Assembly: GCA_009838765.1 (NCBI GenBank)
Contig: VXQX01000080.1
Location: 107,393 to 171,392 of the forward strand
Direction of reading: 5' to 3'
Source: Gemmatimonadales bacterium
GTDB lineage: Bacteria; Gemmatimonadota; Gemmatimonadetes; Palauibacterales; Palauibacteraceae
DNA length: 64,000 nt
Position numbers and translations under genes: made by a program. This document shows, one piece after another, positions 26,593 through 36,938 of the stretch (its first letter is position 1; every line of letters begins with the position of its first letter). The notes under the pieces were generated by a model. The model ran no database searches. It worked only from the letters and a program-made list of their open reading frames with translations, and had not been told where the DNA came from.

Positions 26593-26712
26593 ATGACCAC
26601 GACGACGATCGTCATGATGGTCCTCATCCTCGGATTCGTCTGGGGAGGACTCGCCGTGCTCGCGTCGATCGCCTGGCGCAAGGAAGGCGCCAAGCGGGGC
26701 GTAGAGAGCTAG
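26593..26712 (+). CDS. metS: MetS-like NSS transporter small subunit (39 aa)
   Basis: A 39-residue single-helix peptide: VMMVLILGFVWGGLAV then AWRKEGAKR. The MM...I.G.VWGGLA core and basic tail match the family of small subunits of methionine/alanine sodium-symporters (MetS, PF16951-type). GGAGGT lies 8 nt upstream of ATG 26593, giving a textbook start. Such peptides normally sit beside the large NSS transporter MetP; none is present in this window, so it may be an orphan or serve a distant transporter. It ends 9 nt before the next gene. Confidence 0.7.
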   Translation: MTTTTIVMMVLILGFVWGGLAVLASIAWRKEGAKRGVES

Positions 26713-26721
26713 CCGCCCGCA

Positions 26722-27501
26722 ATGAGGGGAAGGCGCCGCGGGGGACGGACCCTCCTGGTGACGCTGGCTGCGCTGGGGGCCGGGTCGTGCTTCCTGCCCA
26801 TCCCCCGGGCCATGCGCCCGCCTGAGCCCGTCGTCGCCGACACGGCGGCCTCGAACGCCGCGCAACGGGATTCGATCGCAAGGGCTGAGCGGGAGGCCGC
26901 ACGGCGGGATTCGATCGCGAGGGCCGAGCGCGAGGCCGCGCGGCAGGATTCGCTGGCGCGGGCACAGCGAGAGGCCGCGCGACGCGACTCGATCGCAAGG
27001 GCCGAGCGGGCTGCGGCCGCGCGACGGGACTCGATCCTCCAGGCGGAACGGGCCGCCGCGCTCCGGGACTCGCTGGAGGCGGCGCGGCGCGACTCGCTGA
27101 TCGCCGCCGCCCGACGCGACTCGCTGGCCGGCATCGAGACCGCCCGGGCCGCGGACGCCGCGGAGTTGGCCGCGCTCCGCGAGTCAGGCCCTGCATACGT
27201 CGCCGTCGATGAGGCGGCCCGCCTCGTCTGGGACACCGAGGCCGAGGCCGCGCTCGCGACGACCCTGCTGCCGGTGATCCGGGCCGAGGAGCTCGACGCG
27301 GACATCGCGGCCTCGGTCTGGCTCCTCGTGCGGACCGATGGAAGGGTCGAGGCGACCGCGGTCCAGGTCTCATCCGGCGCCCAGGCCTTCGACGCGGCGG
27401 CCGTGCGGGCGGCCCGCGGACTGCTCTTCGCCCCCGCCCTCCGCGACGGACGCCCGACCCCCGTCTGGGTCCTGCGCGAAATCTCGCTTCTCATGCGGTA
27501 G
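26722..27501 (+). CDS. Lipoprotein with 13-residue repeats and TonB C-terminal-like domain
   Basis: A 259-residue exported protein with a Cys after a hydrophobic leader (LAALGAGSC), hence probably lipid-anchored. Residues about 48-135 are a long charged helix made of RDSIARAEREAAR-type repeats, four of them nearly exact at DNA level (26866-27021, 39-bp unit). The C-terminal about 90 residues match a TonB C-terminal-like fold (LLVRTDGRVEATAVQVSSG, FDAAAVRAARGLLFAPALRDG, VWVLREISLLM). A TonB-like receptor-contacting domain on a lipid anchor rather than a transmembrane helix is unusual. Start ATG 26722 lacks a clear ribosome-binding site. Confidence 0.72.
   Translation: MRGRRRGGRTLLVTLAALGAGSCFLPIPRAMRPPEPVVADTAASNAAQRDSIARAEREAARRDSIARAEREAARQDSLARAQREAARRDSIARAERAAAARRDSILQAERAAALRDSLEAARRDSLIAAARRDSLAGIETARAADAAELAALRESGPAYVAVDEAARLVWDTEAEAALATTLLPVIRAEELDADIAASVWLLVRTDGRVEATAVQVSSGAQAFDAAAVRAARGLLFAPALRDGRPTPVWVLREISLLMR
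26866..27021. repeat. Four 39-bp coding tandem repeats
   Basis: Four 39-bp units (26866-26904, 26905-26943, 26944-26982, 26983-27021) encode RDSIARAEREAAR-like 13-residue steps of the rod region of the TonB-C-like lipoprotein. Degenerate copies continue to about 27130. Confidence 0.75.
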
Positions 27502-27545
27502 GAGGGGCTGCGATCCGCCGTCCGACCGAATAGCTTGCGCGCCCG

Positions 27546-30809
<3,264 letters not shown>

Positions 30810-30941
30810 CGTTGCCGCGGGAACGTCTCGTCGGGCGCGGGAACGCCGCTTCCGGCGGGCGACGGCCCACTTTCCGACGCGGGCCGCGCGCACTTATCCT
30901 ACGGGGCTATTGCCTTTCGGTCCCTTCTTCCAGGTGCCTCA

Positions 30942-32585
30942 ATGGGTAAGATGAGCCGACGAACGCTGGCAGCGACGCTGGTCGCCCTGCTCGGTGCCCC
31001 CGTCGCCGCGGCGGCCGCGCAGAGCCTCTCCGACGAAGACCTGGCGCCGCTCGTGGCGCGGGTGGAAGAGGGCGTGCTCGCGCGCGCCAAGCTGGCCCAG
31101 GTCATGGTCGACAAGATCTTCTCCTTCTCCGAACTGGGGCAGCAGGAGATCGAGACCTCGGCCTACATCACCGGGATCCTGGAGGAGAACGGCTTCACGG
31201 TCGAGTACGCGCCGGTGGGCATCCCCACCGCCTGGTTCGCGCGTTGGGGCAGCGGGTCGCCCGTCATCTCCTTCGGGTCCGACATCGATGGCATCCCGAA
31301 GGCCAACCAGAAGCCCGGCGTCGCCTATCACGACCCGCTGGTTCCGGGTGCGCCAGGCCACGGCGAAGGCCACAACTCCGGGCAGGCCGTGAACGTGGTG
31401 GCCGCGCTCGCGCTGAAGGACGTCATGGAGGCCGAGGGCATCGAGGGGACGCTCGTGCTCTGGCCCGGCGTCGCCGAGGAGCAGCTGGGCTCCAAGGCCT
31501 GGTACGTGCGGGACGGCTATCTGGAGGACATCGACATCACCCTCTTCACGCACGTGGGCAGCAACCTGGCGGTGAGCTGGGGCCAGGGAAGCGGCACCGG
31601 GCTCGTCTCGGTGGAGTTCACCTTCGAGGGCGAGGCCGCCCACGGCGCGGGCGCCCCCTGGCGGGGCCGCAGCGCACTCGACGCGGTCGAGCTGATGAAC
31701 GTCGCATGGAACTTCCGGCGCGAGCACCTGCGGCCCGACCAGCGCTCCCACTACGTGATCAGCGACGGTGGCGACCAGCCGAACGTCGTGCCGCCCAGCG
31801 CTTCGGTCTGGTACTTCATCCGCGAGATGGACTACGAGGACATCAAGCGCAACTTCGACACGGCCATCCGCATCGCGGAAGGCGCGGCCCTGATGACCGA
31901 CACCGAGATGTCGTACCGGATCATCGGCGCCGCCTGGCCCCGCCACTTCAACAAGGTCGTGGCCGAAACGATGTACGAGCACATCGGGGAGGTCGGGCTT
32001 CCGGAGTGGACCGACGACGATCACGACTTCGCCAGCGGGGTGCAGAAATCGGTGGGGAGCGTCCCGTCGGGGATGCCGATCGCCCTCTCGCCCCTGGGCG
32101 AGCCGGGGCCGCGCCGGAGCGGCGGATCCGACGACATCGGCGACATCTCGTGGAACGTACCCACGGTGACGCTGCGCTTCCCGTCGAACGTGCCGGGGCT
32201 TCCGGGGCACCACTGGTCGAGCGCCATGGCGATGGCCACGCCGATCGCGCACAAGGGCGCGGTCGCCGGCGCGCGCGTCATGGCCCGCACCGCGCTCCAG
32301 CTCTTCGCCCAGCCGGAGCTGGTCGACGAGGCCTGGACCTACTTCCGCGAGGAACAGACCGCGGGTGTGGAGTACGTCCCCTTCATCGGCCCGGACGACC
32401 CACCCCCGATCGATCTCAACCGAGACATCATGGACACGTTCCGTCCGCTCCTGGAGCCGTACTACTATGACGAGACGCGCTTCGACACGTATCTTGATCA
32501 ACTGGGAATCAAGTATCCCACGCTGTCGCGGCCGGCTTCCGCGGATGATCGGCAGGACGACCCGGGATCGAACCGAGCGAATTGA
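30942..32585 (+). CDS. Exported M20-family amidohydrolase (AbgB-like)
   Basis: A 547-residue M20 metallopeptidase-like protein. The signal peptide ends near AAAAAQ (residue about 27). Metal-site residues follow: SFGSDIDGIP, GHGEGHNSGQAVN, the Glu pair in PGVAEEQLGSK, THVGS and later GLPGHHWSS, with the dimerisation lid between residues about 190 and 310. Relatives include AbgB (p-aminobenzoyl-glutamate hydrolase subunit) and other M20D hydrolases that deacylate amino-acid conjugates. Start ATG 30942 or 30951. A periplasmic location is inferred from the leader; substrate unknown. Confidence 0.87.
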   Translation: MGKMSRRTLAATLVALLGAPVAAAAAQSLSDEDLAPLVARVEEGVLARAKLAQVMVDKIFSFSELGQQEIETSAYITGILEENGFTVEYAPVGIPTAWFARWGSGSPVISFGSDIDGIPKANQKPGVAYHDPLVPGAPGHGEGHNSGQAVNVVAALALKDVMEAEGIEGTLVLWPGVAEEQLGSKAWYVRDGYLEDIDITLFTHVGSNLAVSWGQGSGTGLVSVEFTFEGEAAHGAGAPWRGRSALDAVELMNVAWNFRREHLRPDQRSHYVISDGGDQPNVVPPSASVWYFIREMDYEDIKRNFDTAIRIAEGAALMTDTEMSYRIIGAAWPRHFNKVVAETMYEHIGEVGLPEWTDDDHDFASGVQKSVGSVPSGMPIALSPLGEPGPRRSGGSDDIGDISWNVPTVTLRFPSNVPGLPGHHWSSAMAMATPIAHKGAVAGARVMARTALQLFAQPELVDEAWTYFREEQTAGVEYVPFIGPDDPPPIDLNRDIMDTFRPLLEPYYYDETRFDTYLDQLGIKYPTLSRPASADDRQDDPGSNRAN

Positions 32586-32610
32586 GGACTTTCAGAACCG
32601 GAGTTTTTCG

Positions 32611-33117
32611 ATGATCGACGCGAGCCGCAGACTACTCTCGACCGCCGCCGCCATGCTGCTCGTGGTGACGCTTGCCGGCGCGGGCGGCCCTCCGGAGGCC
32701 GTCAGGGAGCCGCCGGCAGACACAACGCCGGCTGCAGCGACCGACGACGATCCGACCGAGGTGGGCTGGCGCCTCCTGGCCAGCCTCAACTACCGCACCG
32801 GCGAGCCGAGCGAGGAGCTGGCAGCGCTCGCGGGCAAGCTCGTCAAGATCCCCGGGTTCACGGTGCCGCTCGAGGACTGGGCGTCGACGGCCACGGAGTT
32901 CCTCCTCGTACCCTATGTCGGCGCCTGCATCCACACGCCGCCACCGCCTCCCAACCAGCTCGTCTACATCGAGATGGAAGAGGGCAAGCGGGCGACGTTG
33001 GACGGGTGGAACCCGGTGTGGGTCGAGGGCGTGCTCGAGATCGAACTGACGGAGAGCGTCTACGGCTACGTCGGCTTCTCCCTCTCCGGCCAGCAGGTCT
33101 ATCCGTACGGCCCCTGA
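32611..33117 (+). CDS. DUF3299 exported protein
   Basis: A 168-residue DUF3299-family protein. The signal segment (LSTAAAMLLVVTLAGAGG) precedes LAGKLVKIPGFTVPLE, FLLVPYVGACIHTPPPPPNQLVYIEME and the closing GYVGFSLSGQQVY, the last two being the family's hallmark. In several bacteria DUF3299 genes lie next to an ABC ATPase and FtsX-like permease in zinc-regulated loci, as here (next genes at 33202 and 33885). The Cys-Ile-His motif could bind metal. ATG 32611 has GGAG 8 nt upstream. An intrinsic terminator separates it from the ABC genes. Confidence 0.85.
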   Translation: MIDASRRLLSTAAAMLLVVTLAGAGGPPEAVREPPADTTPAAATDDDPTEVGWRLLASLNYRTGEPSEELAALAGKLVKIPGFTVPLEDWASTATEFLLVPYVGACIHTPPPPPNQLVYIEMEEGKRATLDGWNPVWVEGVLEIELTESVYGYVGFSLSGQQVYPYGP

Positions 33118-33149
33118 TTCGCGATGCGGCCGGCCGTCTGCGTGCATTG

Positions 33150-33185
33150 AGCGCGTCCTCGCGAAGCCGGGGACGCGCTTTTTTT
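33150..33185 (+). terminator. Intrinsic terminator after the DUF3299 gene
   Basis: AGCGCGTCC (33150-33158) pairs with GGACGCGCT (33171-33179) around a 12-nt loop and is followed directly by a run of Ts to 33185. It is the only textbook GC-stem-plus-U-tract terminator noticed in the window. Confidence 0.85.
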
Positions 33186-33201
33186 CGGGAGACGACACTA
33201 G

Positions 33202-33885
33202 ATGAGCCTTGCAATCGAAGTCCGCGGCCTGCGCTTCCGTTACGGCGACGGGCCCTGGGTCCTGGACATCGGCGAGCTGACCCTCGAGCGGGGGACGCGC
33301 GCCTTCCTCTTCGGTCCGAGCGGGAGCGGCAAGACCACGCTTCTCGGCGTGCTGGCGGGGGTCCTGGCAGCGACGGAAGGCGAGGTCCGGGTGCTCGGCG
33401 AGGACCTCGCGTCGCTCTCGGGCGCCAGGCGGGACGCCTTCCGGGCGGAGCACATCGGCTACGTCTTCCAGATGTTCAACCTCATCCCCTACCTGTCGGT
33501 GCTCGACAACATCGCGCTCCCGGCGCGCATGGACGCGAAACGCCGAGCCCGGCTGGACGGCGCGGGCGTGAAGGATACCGCCGCGCTGCTGGCCGATCAT
33601 CTTCATATCGGCGACCTGCTGAAGAAGCCGGTGACGGAACTCTCGGTGGGCCAGCAGCAGCGGGTGGCCGCCTGCCGGGCGCTCATCGGGTCGCCCGAGA
33701 TCATCGTCGCCGATGAACCCACCTCGTCCCTGGACTTCGACCGCCGGGAGGCCTTTCTCCGGCTGCTCTTCCAGGAGTGCGAGCGCGCCGGCTCCACGCT
33801 CGTGTTCGTGAGCCACGACCGCACCCTGGAGGGCATGTTCTCCCGCACCATCTCGCTTCCCGACGTCAACAAGGCGGTGCTCTGA
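33202..33885 (+). CDS. ABC transporter ATP-binding protein (MacB/LolD type)
   Basis: A 227-residue ATPase: Walker A GPSGSGKTT, Q-loop region VFQMFNLIPYLSV, signature LSVGQQQRVAACRAL, Walker B IIVADEPTSSLD, and H-loop VFVSHD. The Phe-Gln-Met-Phe-Asn-Leu-Ile-Pro segment is typical of LolD/MacB-like partners of FtsX-type permeases. Its stop overlaps the next start (TGATG), so it is made together with the permease. With DUF3299 and the His-rich permease it likely powers a metal-linked (zinc) envelope function, by analogy to Vibrio Zrg-type loci. Confidence 0.92.
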   Translation: MSLAIEVRGLRFRYGDGPWVLDIGELTLERGTRAFLFGPSGSGKTTLLGVLAGVLAATEGEVRVLGEDLASLSGARRDAFRAEHIGYVFQMFNLIPYLSVLDNIALPARMDAKRRARLDGAGVKDTAALLADHLHIGDLLKKPVTELSVGQQQRVAACRALIGSPEIIVADEPTSSLDFDRREAFLRLLFQECERAGSTLVFVSHDRTLEGMFSRTISLPDVNKAVL

Positions 33886-35324
33886 TGCTGGTGTTCGACC
33901 TCGCCCTCAAGTCGCTCCGCAATCGCGCCTTCAGCACGTCGCTCACGGTGGGCTCCATCGCCCTCAGCTTCGCCCTTCTGATCGGCGTCGAGAACGTGCG
34001 GGTGGGCATGCGGGAGAGCTTCTCCAACACGATCAGCCAGACCGACCTGATCGTGGGCACGAAGGGCGGCACGATCCAGTTGCTGCTGTATTCGGTGTTC
34101 GGCATGGGAGCGCCGACGGAGAACGTTTCGTGGGAGGCTTACCGGCAGTGGGCCGAGCACCCCGCGGTCGAGTGGACCATCCCCTACAGTCTGGGGGACA
34201 GCCACCGCGGATTCAGGGTCGTCGGCACGAACGAGGATTTTTATCGCCACTACCGCTACCGCGGAGGCCAGGAAATCGCGCTGGCGGAGGGACGGGCGAA
34301 CACGGACCTGTACGACGTGACCCTGGGCGCTGACGTGGCGGCCGAGTTGAACTACGCGCTCGGCGACGAAGTTTCGGTGACGCACGGGATCGGCGAGGTG
34401 GGCTTCGTGACCCACGACCACATGCCCTTCACCGTCGTGGGCATCCTCGACAAAACGTTCACCCCCGTCGACCGCGCCCTCTACGTGACCCTCGAGGGCA
34501 TGGAGGCCATCCACTGGGAGGACGGCGCGCCACCGGCGTCGGACGACGAGCACGTCCACGATGACGAGGCCGAGGCGGCTCCGGCGGACGACGGCCACGC
34601 CCACGACGACGAGGCCGAGGCGGCTCCGGCGGATGACGGCCACGCTCACGACGACGAGGCCGAGGCGGCTCCGGCGGACGACGGCCATGTCCACGACGAC
34701 GAGGCCGAGGCGGCTCCGGCGGACGACGGCCATGTCCACGCGGAGGACATCTCGATCGAGGATGTCGAGATCTCGCAGGTCACCTCGTTCTTCGTGGGCA
34801 CGACCGACCGCCGGGATGTGCTCCAGTTGCAGCGCGATATCAACGACTTCGAGGACGAACCGATGATGGCCGTGCTCCCCGGAGTCGCCCTGAACGAGAT
34901 GTGGCAGGGCCTGGGCTACGCCGAGACCGGCCTCCGGCTGGTGGCCATCTTCGTCGTCCTGGTCGGGCTGCTGGGGATGCTGGTCTCACTCTACACGTCG
35001 CTCAACGAGCGCCGGCGGGAGATGGCGATCCTGCGCGCCGTCGGGGCCGGACCGAGCCGGATTCTCGGCCTGCTGGTGCTCGAATCCGTGTGCCTGGCCG
35101 CGGCGGGGGCACTCGCGGGACTCGCGCTGGTGTACGGGCTGCTCGCGGCCGGGCAGTCGATCGTCGAGGCGCAGGTGGGGCTCTTCATCCCGATCCGGCC
35201 ACCCGGCCCCGTCGAGCTGCTCCTCCTCGGCGCCGTAGTGACGGCCGGATTCCTGATGGGCTTCGTGCCCGCGTTCAAGGCCTACCGCACCGCCCTCCAC
35301 GACGGATTGGCCGTGCGGGTGTAG
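33885..35324 (+). CDS. FtsX-like ABC permease with His/Asp-rich metal-binding repeat loop
   Basis: A 479-residue permease with an N-terminal helix (SLTVGSIALSFALLIGV), a large periplasmic MacB-like domain and three C-terminal helices (LVAIFVVLVGLLGMLVSLYT, LVLESVCLAAAGALAGLALV, LLLGAVVTAGFLMGF). Inserted in the periplasmic part at residues about 221-288 is a stretch rich in His, Asp and Glu containing four exact 15-residue repeats DDEAEAAPADDGH(A/V)H. This is the sort of loop used to bind zinc. It overlaps the ATPase gene by one base. Direction of transport is not shown by the sequence; import or metal-dependent mechanotransmission are both possible. Confidence 0.88.
   Translation: MLVFDLALKSLRNRAFSTSLTVGSIALSFALLIGVENVRVGMRESFSNTISQTDLIVGTKGGTIQLLLYSVFGMGAPTENVSWEAYRQWAEHPAVEWTIPYSLGDSHRGFRVVGTNEDFYRHYRYRGGQEIALAEGRANTDLYDVTLGADVAAELNYALGDEVSVTHGIGEVGFVTHDHMPFTVVGILDKTFTPVDRALYVTLEGMEAIHWEDGAPPASDDEHVHDDEAEAAPADDGHAHDDEAEAAPADDGHAHDDEAEAAPADDGHVHDDEAEAAPADDGHVHAEDISIEDVEISQVTSFFVGTTDRRDVLQLQRDINDFEDEPMMAVLPGVALNEMWQGLGYAETGLRLVAIFVVLVGLLGMLVSLYTSLNERRREMAILRAVGAGPSRILGLLVLESVCLAAAGALAGLALVYGLLAAGQSIVEAQVGLFIPIRPPGPVELLLLGAVVTAGFLMGFVPAFKAYRTALHDGLAVRV
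34560..34739. repeat. Four 45-bp tandem repeats in permease gene
   Basis: Four consecutive 45-bp units (34560-34604, 34605-34649, 34650-34694, 34695-34739) differ only at a few bases, ending HAH, HAH, HVH and HVH. Near-identity at DNA level indicates recent expansion and likely copy-number variation between strains. Confidence 0.92.
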
Positions 35325-35360
35325 CAGCCGACCGCAAACCCCGCGCCACGCGCCGCCGGC

Positions 35361-36167
35361 TCAGTCCGTGGCGCGGGCGGGCTCCTCCACCTGCGCGTAG
35401 GCGTCATGCTCGTGGATCGACTCGAAGTTGACCACGTGGACGCTGAACCAGGTCACCTGGCGCAGCGCGCGAAGGCGGAGCGTCACCTCTCGGACCAGGT
35501 CCTCGACGAAGCGTGGATTGTCGTACGCCTGCTCGGTGACCCACTTCTCGTCGGCCCGCTTCAGCACCGGATAGAGCTCGCACGAGGCCGATGCGTCCAC
35601 CAGCGCCACGATGTCCTCTATCCACATCCGCCCCGTGAAGCGCGTCTTGACGGTGACGACACCGCGCTGGTTGTGCGCCCCGCGCGCGCTGATCTCCCGG
35701 GAGCACGGACACAGCGTGGTCACGGGGATCTTGACCGTGAGGATGAAGTCGTCCTCCGCTCCGCTGGAGGCGTCGAAGGCGCAGTCGTACGACAGCAGGC
35801 CCGCAGCGCCCGTGACGGGAGCTTCCTTCTCCATGAAGTAGGGGAAGGAGATGCCGAGGTGGGCGGTCTGGGCGTTGAGACGCTCGCGCATCGTGCGCAG
35901 GATGGCAGGCAGCGCTTCCACCGAGATCTCGTCATCGTACGAATTGAGGATCTCCATGAAGCGGCTCATGTGGGTCCCCTTGAAGTCGTGGGGAAGATCC
36001 ACCGACATGTCGACGTTGGCGATCGTGTGCTGGGCCGTCTTCCGGCGGTCCCGCACCGAGATGGGAAAGCGGACGTTCTGCACGCCCACCCGGCTGATCG
36101 GCACCCTGCGCGTATCGGGGTGGGCCTGCACGTCGGCCAGCGGGGCCGCTTCGAGCATGTTCGTCAT
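35361..36167 (-). CDS. folE2: GTP cyclohydrolase FolE2 (type IB)
   Basis: A 268-residue FolE2. Key segments are RVGVQNVRFPI near the N-terminus, the catalytic-Cys loop VTTLCPCSREIS (about residues 150-160), the following AHNQRG and the C-terminal NFESIHEHDAYA with metal ligands. It converts GTP to dihydroneopterin triphosphate, first step of folate synthesis, and unlike FolE can use metals other than zinc. It lies next to the DUF3299/ABC/His-rich-permease genes, consistent with a zinc-scarcity locus. No convincing Zur box was seen in 36168-36259. Confidence 0.95.
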   Translation of the reverse strand: MTNMLEAAPLADVQAHPDTRRVPISRVGVQNVRFPISVRDRRKTAQHTIANVDMSVDLPHDFKGTHMSRFMEILNSYDDEISVEALPAILRTMRERLNAQTAHLGISFPYFMEKEAPVTGAAGLLSYDCAFDASSGAEDDFILTVKIPVTTLCPCSREISARGAHNQRGVVTVKTRFTGRMWIEDIVALVDASASCELYPVLKRADEKWVTEQAYDNPRFVEDLVREVTLRLRALRQVTWFSVHVVNFESIHEHDAYAQVEEPARATD

Positions 36168-36259
36168 ATGTCGTCAACCTCATCGGGTTCATGGCGTCCA
36201 CCGGGTTCCGCGAGCGCCCAAACTAGTGCAGGACGGGCGCGACGGCCCATATTCGGGCC

Positions 36260-36814
36260 ATGGACAATTCATCGACAGGGTCGGGCGCCGTCGTCGCGCG
36301 TATCGGCATCGTCTCGGTTTCGGACCGTGCCGCCCGAGGCGAATACGAAGACCGGGGCGGTCCGGCGGTCAAGGCATACCTCAGCGATGTCCTTACCTCG
36401 CCCTGGCAGGCGGACGCGCGCGTCATCCCCGACGAGACGGAGCTGATCCGGGCGACGCTCGTCGAGCTGGTCGACGAGGCCGGATGTTGCCTGGTCATCG
36501 CCACCGGGGGCACCGGCCCCGCCCCGCGCGACGTGACGCCGGAGGCGACCGCCTCGGTGCTGGAGAAGGAACTCGTCGGATTCGGCGAAGCCATGCGCGC
36601 GGTGTCCCGGCCCCACGTGCCGACCGCGATCCTCTCGCGCCAGACGGCGGGGGTACGGGGTTCGGCGCTGATCATCACGCTCCCGGGATCGCCCAAGGCC
36701 GTGGCCGAATGCCTGGACGCGGTCTTCGCGGCCGTTCCCGACTGCGTCGACCTCATCGGCGGGCCGCGCCTGGAGACGGATCCGGACAGGGTGGAGGCCT
36801 ACCGCCCGCACTGA
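36260..36814 (+). CDS. mog: Molybdopterin adenylyltransferase (MogA type)
   Basis: A 184-residue MogA-like protein: IGIVSVSDRAARGEYEDRGG, the nucleotide-site motif ATGGTGPAPRDVTPEAT, PTAILSRQTAGVRG and TLPGSPKAVAECLDAV. The length and motif order fit E. coli MogA rather than the shorter MoaB. It adenylylates molybdopterin before molybdenum insertion. It is divergent from folE2 (about 90 bp between starts) and ends 44 bp before the arginine promoter region. No other moa/moe genes are in the window. Confidence 0.92.
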   Translation: MDNSSTGSGAVVARIGIVSVSDRAARGEYEDRGGPAVKAYLSDVLTSPWQADARVIPDETELIRATLVELVDEAGCCLVIATGGTGPAPRDVTPEATASVLEKELVGFGEAMRAVSRPHVPTAILSRQTAGVRGSALIITLPGSPKAVAECLDAVFAAVPDCVDLIGGPRLETDPDRVEAYRPH

Positions 36815-36861
36815 CCCGACGACGCACCGAACGGTCCGCGGACAGCCTCCGTACTCCGTGT

Positions 36862-36891
36862 GGCATATTTATTCGTTTTTGTGTATATTAT
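36862..36891 (+). promoter_or_regulatory. AT-rich promoter region with ARG-box-like site upstream of argG
   Basis: A sharp AT-rich island in otherwise very GC-rich DNA. On the minus strand 36875-36862 reads CGAATAAATATGCC, close to the ArgR half-site pattern TGAATWWWWATTCA. TATATTAT (36884-36891) could be the -10 element. The downstream operon ends in argR, which supports autoregulation. Confidence 0.5.
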
Positions 36892-36938
36892 CTCACCTGT
36901 CGAGCGATTGCCCTTCACTGCCATTTCAGGATCGACGC

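Noticed and set aside
36168..36259. Zur box upstream of folE2
   Set aside because: Looked for an AT-rich palindrome of the TGTTATA..TATAACA kind; none is present.
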